Below are positions 56,686 to 64,000 of a stretch of DNA of 64,000 nucleotides, in pieces. This DNA is from Bemisia tabaci. Taxonomy: Eukaryota; Arthropoda; Insecta; Hemiptera; Aleyrodidae. Where the stretch lies: positions 50,970,411 through 51,034,410 of the forward strand of contig NC_092796.1 in NCBI RefSeq assembly GCF_918797505.1, given 5' to 3'. Under the pieces are notes generated by a model that saw only the letters and a list, made by a program, of their open reading frames with translations, was not told where the DNA came from and searched no databases. The position numbers were made by a program, and so were the translations under genes. How positions within the stretch are numbered: the first letter of the stretch is position 1; each line of letters opens with the position of its first letter.

Positions 56686-57378
56686 TTAGTGGTGGTAGCT
56701 TTCGACGGGAGGGCAGACCTCTTCGACGATGACGGCTTGCTTGGCGGGCTCTTCGTGCACCTGGGGGTGTTCGTACTCGTCGACAACGACGGGCTTCTGG
56801 GTGTAGGCGTGGAGGACAGCGCTCTGGGTGTGCTTGACTACGTAGGGTTGTCCGTAGTAGTGGAAGACAGAGGGAGCAGAGTGGTGCTCGATCACCTGGG
56901 GTTCACGGTGGACTCCGTAGGTGTATGGCACGGGGAGGTTGGACTTGACTACGACGGGCTTGATCTCAGGGACCGGAGCCGGGCAGGGAGCGTGGTGAGA
57001 GCGGGCGATGGGGGCGTCGTAGGAGCGGGCCTGGTAGATTGGAGCGGAGTACTGTTGGACCTCAGCGTACCGGGGGACAGAAGCTTCAGCGACGGCGTAC
57101 CGGGGGGCAGCAGATTCGACGGCAGCGTACCTGGGGGCGGCGATCTCTTGGGTGGCGAATTTGGGGGCAGCAACTGGGGCTGGCAGGGGAGCGGCAGCGG
57201 GTGCTGGGGCGGCTTCCTCAGCGGCACGGTAGTAGGAAGGAGCGGAGTACTGCTGGGGGTACTGCTGGGGGTACTGCTGGTAAGAGTACGGGCTGGCGGC
57301 CTGCTGGCTGTAGTAGGGGTATTCGGCAGCCTGGGCGGTGGCCAGAACGGCGAGGACGGAGAAGACAGCGAAAGCCAT
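56686..57378 (-). CDS. Secreted cuticle-like structural protein, paralogue 2 (230 aa)
   Basis: Predicted extracellular structural protein of the same family as its neighbours. Residues 1-17 (MAFAVFSVLAVLATAQA) form a signal peptide, then AEYPYY. A Gln/Tyr/Pro stretch (YQQYPQQYPQQY, about 33-44) is followed by an Ala/Pro-rich segment (about 51-72). Three tandem decapeptides around 80-109 are built on (A/V)PRYA (AAPRYAAVES, AAPRYAVAEA, SVPRYAEVQQ). Residues 132-222 are the 91-residue two-cysteine domain, differing from paralogue 3 at 4 positions and from paralogue 1 at 5 by my alignment. The start sits in TGCACC-ATGG, with a TATA box about 85 bp upstream. It is the longest copy because of the Ala/Pro and decapeptide insertions. 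No chitin-binding consensus is seen. The opposite strand is also open throughout, which I attribute to composition. Confidence 0.9.
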   Translation of the reverse strand: MAFAVFSVLAVLATAQAAEYPYYSQQAASPYSYQQYPQQYPQQYSAPSYYRAAEEAAPAPAAAPLPAPVAAPKFATQEIAAPRYAAVESAAPRYAVAEASVPRYAEVQQYSAPIYQARSYDAPIARSHHAPCPAPVPEIKPVVVKSNLPVPYTYGVHREPQVIEHHSAPSVFHYYGQPYVVKHTQSAVLHAYTQKPVVVDEYEHPQVHEEPAKQAVIVEEVCPPVESYHH

Positions 57379-57386
57379 GGTGCAGG

Positions 57387-57403
57387 ATTCCTCAGATGAT
57401 CAG
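57387..57403 (-). promoter_or_regulatory. 5'-UTR element complementary to 3'-UTR block (gene 2)
   Basis: mRNA-strand CTGATCATCTGAGGAA can pair with TTCCTCAGTTGATCA of the 3' UTR at 14 of 15 positions (one T-T mismatch). It lies 9 bp before the ATG. Confidence 0.5.
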
Positions 57404-57458
57404 GTACGAGTAGTCCACTGGCAGAACTTGAAGTGAATTGCTCTTTCGAGGGCTAAAC

Positions 57459-57466
57459 TATTTAAA
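57459..57466 (-). promoter_or_regulatory. TATA box, gene 2
   Basis: TTTAAATA on the minus strand, about 30 bp before a TTCACTT initiator-like site. Position relative to the ATG resembles genes 1 and 3. Confidence 0.75.
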
Positions 57467-58214
57467 GCTTACGGGGGACAGCCTAGACTTTCCGGCGAAA
57501 AGTTAGACAGTATGTTTAGATTTCCGAATTTTGCTGGCGTTGGTCCTATTCGGCATGGATTGTTCTTTTCCGCCGGTTGTTTAGTGTTGGCGGAATCGTC
57601 AGCAAATAACTGAGTTTTTCCTATAACACCGTGAATTCAAAGTGCAAGTCAACGCGGATGACACGCATAGGTAGATGACCGACGACCGGAAAGGATAATT
57701 CCTGCAAAGCTTAGCATCGATCTTATGCATTGAGAGGTGCGGTTTGTGACGCTTAATGAAATTGCATGGTTATCGTTTTTTCATTGGTGCCTCGCTTTCA
57801 TTTTTTTATAATAGAATTGAAAAATCGAGGAATAAATCATTCATGTTCGCCACAGAATAAGCATTGTGTTCTACACATTAAAGTCAATTTTCTTTACAGT
57901 AAGATGGTATGCTCGCTCTTTAAGAGTTCTTTAACGAGTTGAGACTGACCTAAAGCCTACAGCGAAGTAGACAGACAGCGATCGAATTTTTTTTTTGGTA
58001 AATGTAAAAATGTAGGTACCTTGTAAAATGATGCAATCCTCGTATAATATGCAAGCTTCGTTGTTATTAGCGTCTAGCCGCGTTCATTTTCAAACGGATG
58101 AAAACCTTACTAAGAAAAATGAATAGGTGAACGAGTATTTAGTGAGTAAATCGAAAACGTTGGAGAACGATACCGCTACTGTAGGCATATACTGTGAAAT
58201 GGCTGAATATTCTC

Positions 58215-58248
<34 letters not shown>

Positions 58249-58409
58249 AAAGGGAACATCTCTATCCCCATTTTTAAATTGGACGTGTTTTTGCTAAAAC
58301 GAACAATGTGAAAATGAATTAAATAAAAAAGAAATACGATGCATGCAAAACCTTATACACAGTTTCTTTTGATTTAATCAATTTTCATATGGTTCTTTAT
58401 AGCATAAAT
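57467..58409. other. Upstream flank of gene 2; 31-T run at 58217-58247
   Basis: AT-rich DNA. No other gene is seen. The long T run may be an assembly-sensitive homopolymer. Confidence 0.4.
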
Positions 58410-58549
58410 TGAACTGCATTTTGCAATTTGGATCTATAAATTCTGGCTCATCTGAATAAACACTTATGTGCATAGGGAAACTCATGGCACATACGTTGTT
58501 TTTAAACCGGCCCGGCATTTATAGTTCCTAATTGCAAAATGTAGTCCAA
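58410..58549. mobile_element. MITE family E, copy 3 (inverted orientation)
   Basis: TGAACTGCATTTTGCAATTT to AATTGCAAAATGTAGTCCA. The interior AAACTCATGGCACATACGTT is the reverse complement of the central segment of copies 1 and 2. Confidence 0.85.
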
Positions 58550-58728
58550 TTGCCCAATTATAAGTTATATAGTGCATAGTATATGGTCATTGAGTGTTGT
58601 GTGCTAGCGTGTCTCAAACCTCATTAACAAATGAACACGCTCCCTTTTAAAATTATGAGTTCATTTGAGGATACAATCTTACCCAAATAATGTAGGAGGG
58701 GAAGCTGTATGAGGCGTGCTGACACAAA

Positions 58729-58854
58729 TCGTCGTTCCTCTGACGTAATTGCGTGACTCAATTTCCGCGTGAGTCCTGTTCTCCATGTAACTACATGCTT
58801 TTCAGAGCTCACGTGGAATAAGAGGTACACCCTTACGTCAGAGGAGCAACGAAA
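58729..58854. mobile_element. MITE family D, copy 3
   Basis: TCGTCGTTCCTCTGACGTAA to TTACGTCAGAGGAGCAACGA. The inner arms are more diverged than in copies 1 and 2. Confidence 0.88.
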
Positions 58855-60246
58855 TAACCCTGAACTGGGCTTTGGTACTTACTTGGCCTCAGGCAAAGGT
58901 TAAATGGGGCTGGGTGTAAAAGGGCCAAGGGCGCAGAAGGGAGGGAGGGGCGTTCCTTTCACGTGGGATTCGCCATGAGGGCTATTCCGAAATTGGTTTA
59001 AAAAAAAATAAATAAACCTTCCCGAAACTTTACAATTTGGACGAACTCATCATTTATAATAAATCGTAGGAAATTGCATCGATACACATCGATTGATCGA
59101 TTGATTGCATCGATTGATCGATTTTTATACTGACACAAGAGTATAAAAATTATGAAGAAAAATTTTGCCAGAAAAAATACACAATTCAGGGATTCAGGGG
59201 TGACTTTGTTTCTCCCCCATTTAAATTTATTTAAAAGAAACGAGTCCTAAGGAGGCAATTTGCTGCGTTGCCAACTTGCGGTAATCGCCACTGACTTACA
59301 CAGAGCAAAAAGTTCGGTTCACGTAGCACAACGAAATTTCCAGTACGGACAACTAAAGTTTTTGGTCGGCAAAAGTAAATTATGGTTCAGGTTAGCAAAG
59401 TTATGATTGCTTACTGGAGTGCTCAGTCAACCGAATTCTCGAGGAGAAGTTCAGATTTTGGCAATTTAATTTTCTAAAAGAGAACGTTTATGCGGATTCC
59501 TTTGAAAATTATCGCACTGTGCAGGAAATTCACCGCAATTTGCACAAAAATCCATACAACTGATTTCATGTAAACGGTTAAATTGCCCGATTAAATTCGG
59601 CAATAGCTGATGTGGCTTGGTTCCTTCCTGCTTAAAGCGGTTCATTTATGTATGATTGTATGAGATCGTTTTCAAAATCAAAGCCTCAAATTTCATTTTC
59701 CAGTTTATGTGAATTGCCTGTTTCATCTGTAATAAACTCGGTTCTGGAAATTCTTCTCAATATCTCTAGTACGCTCTAAGCATGGTTTCTCTTTTCAAAA
59801 TTTTGAATTTCAGTTAGCTGTAAAAATTTTAGTAGACTAATTTGGACTGCCATGATTCTCTCGATAACTTTAAATTTTTTATAATGTAGAACATACTGAA
59901 AACATTGCTGGTTCATCGGAACTTAAAAATATAGCCGGAACCAAAGCTATCATTAGAATCGAAAGAAGGAGTTAATCACCATTGAACCTCTGTTACAACG
60001 TTGCCACTTAAAACTGTAGGACAGATGATAATATGGGGTACAGCTTTTTCCCCAATTGCCTGACTGTCTGGAATCATTTTTGATGGGAAAAGAGGAGAAG
60101 CCTAGCTTTTGATAATTTCCGTCTTTGAAATGCTCCCTGAGTAAACTGAGCACTGCATCACGCAGTAAGAAGCTACTATTTTTGATTCATCTATGGAGGC
60201 ATCTATCTGCATAGAAAAACTAAAAGCACATTCGTTGTTCCTAAAA
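58855..60246. other. No gene recognised; small GATTGATCGATT repeat
   Basis: 59077-59126 holds two copies of a TGCATCGAT...CGATTGATCGATT phrase. The remainder is AT-rich without supported genes. Confidence 0.4.
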
Positions 60247-60370
60247 TGGATTACATTTTCTGGCTCATTATAGAAACAGCATATATACGCCATTGAGTTC
60301 CTTATGCAGATACGTGCTTCTATGGAAGAGCGCGAAATTGTGATTCGTATTGCAAAATGCAATCCAAATG
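60247..60370. mobile_element. Degenerate MITE family E, copy 4
   Basis: ATGGATTACATTTTCTGGCT to TATTGCAAAATGCAATCCAA with a central ACAGCATATATACGCCATTG that matches the family interior. Sequence just to the left (60190-60245) looks like another diverged piece of the same family. Confidence 0.65.
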
Positions 60371-60416
60371 AGCCAGATTTAGCACTGTAGCAGTAGTTGC
60401 ACTGAGGACTAAGTTC

Positions 60417-60571
60417 CTGTTAAATATTCCGCGCAACAGAAATTCTCATCAAATCCACCGGAAATCTTTATAAATCGACCGAACGTTCGTTTGATATAAT
60501 AAAAATGCTGTTTTAAACAAGTAGATTTCTTGTTGTTTCAATGAGAATTTCTGTCGCAAATATTTAACAGG
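60417..60571. mobile_element. Foldback element with CCTGTTAAATATT ends
   Basis: CCTGTTAAATATTCCGCGCA, ACAGAAATTCTCAT on the left pairs with ATGAGAATTTCTGTCGCAAA, TATTTAACAGG on the right with few mismatches. Confidence 0.85.
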
Positions 60572-62831
60572 AAAATACGTAACAATTAAACATTTGTGCA
60601 GACTATGTATCAGTCGTAAATATCTAACGTGGATTTTTCTCAGTGATTTACTTGATGAAGTCCATATTTAACGAAAAGGAATCAAAAGTTTTGGAAAGCA
60701 ATGAGTCTGTTCATTGCTTGTTTCGCATAGCAATTCATCGTGCATCAAACTGCATTTCATTTCTTTCATGCATCAAGTTGTACTTGTAGCCGAACACAGA
60801 GGGATCAACTAATCACTTGGTTCCCTTCAGTATTAAAATCAAGTTAATTTTTTATCAGTAGGAAGGTAGCAGTTCACGGACCATTCAAAATGAATAGTCA
60901 TTTCTATATATACTAAATTTAATTTTCTTGTCACAAAATACGACGAAGAAAATTATATTAATTATTTAAATGAAAATTTTGATACAAAAAGTATTCTTCG
61001 TGGGAATGAAAGTGGAATTTCGCAAATGTTTTTTGACAAGCAAGCCTCTTCTCTTTTGACAAATTGTGATTCCTTTCCTCTAAACGTTGCCCAAATGTTC
61101 GTTCATTCGTAGTGTTCTTTGAAGGTGTGTCTTTTAAAGCAAACCGAAATTCATCATTTCACAAAAAAAAATATTAATACCTCAGATCTGCACCAGAAAT
61201 ATACTATAGGTATCTGGTGGTTGATTTCTGCGTAATTAAACACTGAGTCCGGAAAATCAAATTTTCCTTAGAAAATCTCGTCTTTGCAGATGGAAAGATC
61301 ACTGTGATTTTCAGCGCCAAACGCATAGCGTTAAAAGTATAGAAAAAAACTATCGTTTAAATAAATGCAGTAAAAGTTATGTTTACTGTTTCATTTAAAT
61401 TAGCTTGGCTACATTATCCCCAATATGACTATCATCAAGTCAATGGAGTTTTAATATGCAGCGTTATAAAATTAGAATAAAGGAACTAATACCTTCATTT
61501 TGTGAAAAAATTTATCTTAGTTCTATCGCCATGAAATGTCTACTGTTTGCCTTTTCAATTTAACTTTTGTTTAGTTGCTTTATAACATTTTTTACTTGAT
61601 AAATTTGAACGTTACACCTGATAAGTTATTTGTTTGAATTTTCAATTTTCTGAACTTGTTGACAGCTATGCGATAGTTAATTCCAAAATTTCCTCGTGAC
61701 CAATGAAAAAAAAATTATCAAGTCAGAAAACCAAAAGTTGTCATCAAACTTTCATCGTGCTTCTGCTTGCATTACCAAAAATGAAAAGTAATGGAGTAAT
61801 TAGGGTAATTTGGAATTTTTGGGATAACTTTAGGTTGTATTTTGTGTAAGTACCATTTAATAATATAAACTATAGGTCCTAGAAATCTGAGATATCATCA
61901 AAATTGAGTCAAAGAGAGTTTTTCTGAGCAACCATATCATGAATAAATGTTAGACTATTTTTCAACCAAACTTCAGACGTTGAATCTAATTCAAATGGAA
62001 TTTTATTGACTTCTTGCAACGTTTTGGTCTCCTATAGAATAGAGTCATCCTCAGATGTACAATCCTTTACACTTCATACCACTAGTTGAATATTCAATAC
62101 TTGTTCAGTTAGAGTAAAAGATATACCTCTGAGCATGATTTCAGATGTTGAAATGCAAAAGGGCACTGAAATGCAATTTTAATAAAATACAACGTTCTAA
62201 TAAGTGATCGTGGCCAAATCCCTAGCTAAACCACAAAACCTCAGCGCTAAAATCATGGATTTTCGAAAGTTTGATCGTTAATTGTAGGCGTTTCGAAAAT
62301 TAAACCCAGAGCTCCATGTAGTACTCAAAGAATACTATAGAGTTGGGTCGAGTGCAAGGATAAAGTTTTAGAACATTTTTATGGTCAATTGTGTCATCAA
62401 ATTTTCTAATTTATCAGTCTTAGCCGAAGCTATGATTGAGTATAGGTAATTTTAAATACGAAAAAGTAATCGTTTTCATGCGAAATAACGTAGAAAACTT
62501 ACGTAGAAAAACAGTTTTTATCAGATGGACAGGTCAAAGAAAGTTATCTAACCTTTCTCCGTCTTACTCCTGTCGCTTTCGGGCTGAGACCCATATTGGA
62601 GCATGTTAGTGGTGCAAAAAAGGTTAGGTAAGGTTTCTCTTGTGTCTCCGACAAAAACTGTTCTTCCATAACTTCATTCATATACATTTCAGAAAATTAG
62701 GGTATTTAAATAAGTAAGTTGGTATTATCATTACAATATTAGTGAGTGTTCAAATGGAGGAATGATTCACTGAAATTTTAAAATCTTGCTTCCAGACTGG
62801 GAAAAACTCAAAAAGTTAGTGATTATACACC
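60572..62831. other. No gene recognised; intergenic between genes 2 and 3
   Basis: AT-rich DNA with no supported open frame. I see no repeat pair here. Confidence 0.4.
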
Positions 62832-63026
62832 GGAAAAATAAATTACTGATTTAACAATTTTGCAGTTAAAAAAGTGTCAGACATGTTTCAATAAAGATCT
62901 ACAATAAAAAAATGCTAATTTAACCACCTCCGTGGTTAAATTAGCTTTCCGCTATTGTAAAACGTACATTTGAAACATGTCGGGCAATTTAACAATTTAA
63001 CTGTCAAATCAGCAATCTGCTTTTCC
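62832..63026. mobile_element. Foldback element downstream of gene 3
   Basis: GGAAAAATAAATTACTGATT, GACATGTTTCAA and GCTAATTTAACCAC on the left pair with GTGGTTAAATTAGC, TTGAAACATGTC and AATCAGCAATCTGCTTTTCC on the right. It ends about 215 bp from the gene 3 stop codon. Confidence 0.85.
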
Positions 63027-63145
63027 TTGCATTATAAATTAATACGATATCAGCCTTCCCATACTTTTTCACAGAATAATTATTATTTTTGCTCTAGGAG
63101 CATTATGGAAAATTAGGAATTTCTGGATAAAATGAAAAAAGAAAC

Positions 63146-63197
63146 GGGAATTAAGTAATTAACAACACACGTATATTCTGATCAACTGAGGAACATG
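63146..63197 (-). promoter_or_regulatory. Conserved 3'-UTR block of gene 3
   Basis: CCCATGTTCCTCAGTTGATC, AGAATATACGTGTG, TTGTTAATTACTTAATTCCC on the mRNA strand, shared with gene 2 and, in part, gene 1. It is preceded by TGTAAGTCACCAAAGA 12 nt after the stop codon. Confidence 0.75.
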
Positions 63198-63241
63198 GGA
63201 GAAAACAAAACAACAGTCTTTGGTGACTTACAGTTAATTAC

Positions 63242-63865
63242 TTAGTGGTGGTAGTGTTCGACGGGAGGGCAGACCTCTTCGACATAGACGGCGGGCTTGG
63301 CTGGCTCTTCGTGCACCTGGGGGTGTTCGTACTCGTCGACAACGACGGGCTTTTGGGTGTAGGCGTGGAGGACAGCGCTCTGGGTGTGCTTGACTACGTA
63401 GGGTTGTCCGTAGTAGTGGAAGACAGAGGGAGCAGAGTGGTGTTCCAAGACCTGGGGTTGACGGTGAACTCCGTAGGTGTATGGCACTGGGAGGTTGGAC
63501 TTGACTACGACGGGCTTGATCTCAGGGACCGGAGCCGGGCAGGGAGCGTGGTGGCGGGCGATCGGGGCAGCAGACTCGTACTTGGCGACGGGGGCGGCGT
63601 CGTAGGCGCGGGTGTTGTACTGGGCGGGGGCGGAGTACTCGGCGGCGGCGGTGTAGGCGGGAGCGGCGTACTGGGCAATAGGGGCGGCCTCCTGGTAGGA
63701 CTTGTACTCAGAAGGGTAGGCGGGTGCGGAGTACTGCTGGGGGTACTGTTGGTAGGAGTCCAAGTAGGCTGGGCTGCTGGCAGCTTGGCCGTAGTACGGG
63801 TACTCGGTGGGGTAGGCGTAGGCCGTGGCCAAGACGGCGAAGACAGACAGAGCGGCGAAAACCAT
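63242..63865 (-). CDS. Secreted cuticle-like structural protein, paralogue 3 (207 aa)
   Basis: Predicted secreted structural protein. Residues 1-17 (MVFAALSVFAVLATAYA) are a signal peptide, followed by a YPTEYPYY segment. Residues about 28-100 are Tyr/Ala/Ser/Pro-rich (SYQQYPQQYSAPAYPSEYKS). It shares the YQQYPQQYSAP phrase with paralogue 2 and the DAAPVAKYES phrase with paralogue 1 (DAAPVARYES there), so its N-terminal half is a mosaic of the other two. Residues 109-199 are the 91-residue domain bounded by Cys109 and Cys199, 87 of 91 identical to paralogue 2 by my count. The C-terminus is HYHH. The start follows CACCACC-ATGG and the TATA box lies about 80 bp upstream. It is the rightmost copy, and its far-upstream region runs off the window. 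Confidence 0.9.
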   Translation of the reverse strand: MVFAALSVFAVLATAYAYPTEYPYYGQAASSPAYLDSYQQYPQQYSAPAYPSEYKSYQEAAPIAQYAAPAYTAAAEYSAPAQYNTRAYDAAPVAKYESAAPIARHHAPCPAPVPEIKPVVVKSNLPVPYTYGVHRQPQVLEHHSAPSVFHYYGQPYVVKHTQSAVLHAYTQKPVVVDEYEHPQVHEEPAKPAVYVEEVCPPVEHYHH

Positions 63866-63872
63866 GGTGGTG

Positions 63873-63891
63873 ATTCCTCAGATGATCAGGT
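63873..63891 (-). promoter_or_regulatory. 5'-UTR element complementary to 3'-UTR block (gene 3)
   Basis: mRNA-strand CCTGATCATCTGAGGAATC. Its CTGATCATCTGAGGAA core pairs with TTCCTCAGTTGATCAG of the same gene's 3' UTR at 15 of 16 positions. Confidence 0.5.
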
Positions 63892-63944
63892 GTGAAAGAC
63901 GCAGTGGCAGGAGTTCGACTAATGCCGATGATTTCTGGTTGTAG

Positions 63945-63952
63945 TATTTAAG
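63945..63952 (-). promoter_or_regulatory. TATA box, gene 3
   Basis: CTTAAATA on the minus strand with an initiator-like CATTAGT about 27 bp downstream, as in gene 1. Confidence 0.75.
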
Positions 63953-64000
63953 CTTGAAGAGAGACGGTGGTGTCCCAATTTTGTTTGATGATGAAAAGCC

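Noticed and set aside
1..64000. CRISPR arrays, bacterial operons or phage genes
   Set aside because: No regularly spaced short direct repeats with unique spacers and no dense coding blocks occur; all signals are those of an animal nuclear genome.

Overview
The window looks like nuclear DNA of an insect. It is AT-rich, packed with short inverted-repeat (foldback/MITE-type) elements, has a 500-N assembly gap, and carries three secreted, Tyr/Pro/Ala-rich, cuticle-like structural protein genes with classic eukaryotic promoters. The protein style and repeat landscape suggest a hemipteran such as a whitefly, but that is inference and not proven here. No bacterial operon, tRNA, rRNA, CRISPR array or complete transposase/reverse transcriptase gene was recognised.

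Region by region. 1-7.2 kb: a very large inverted repeat (arms about 735 bp, each holding a long hairpin) enclosing nested smaller elements. 7.2-14.1 kb: dispersed foldback elements. 14.7-19.45 kb: a second large inverted repeat whose 1.2-kb inner arms align without any indel. 19.5-46.4 kb: mostly unannotatable non-coding DNA with CpG-rich pockets, tandem duplications, an island dense in CGATCG-like motifs, foldback elements and a few weak exon candidates near 37-38.6 kb. 46453-46952: gap. 47-50.9 kb: more foldback elements and AT-rich DNA.

50.9-64 kb is the one convincing protein-coding region: three paralogous genes on the minus strand (50994-51590, 56686-57378, 63242-63865), each apparently a single coding exon. 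Each encodes a signal peptide, a variable low-complexity N-terminal region, and a nearly invariant C-terminal domain of 91 residues bounded by two cysteines. Each has a TTTAAATA/CTTAAATA-type TATA box about 70-90 bp upstream of the ATG, a CACC-ATG start context and a shared 3'-UTR block. They form a tandem family, probably co-expressed and deposited extracellularly (cuticle or another secreted matrix).

At least five dispersed element families recur: a 'CTGCCGTGCTAAGG' family (A), a 'CGTATTTCT' foldback family (B), a 'CACTGG...CCAGTG' palindromic family (C, six copies), a 'TCGTCGCTCCTCTGACG' family (D, three copies) and a 'TGGACTACATTTTGCAATTTGG' family (E, four copies). Most short open frames in the window are by-products of these repeats, of microsatellites, or of the strand opposite the real genes. 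The strongest leads are the 5'-UTR/3'-UTR complementarity conserved in the three genes, the indel-free 1.2-kb inverted repeat, and the giant hairpin-bearing inverted repeat whose core resembles a tandem array at 52.4 kb.
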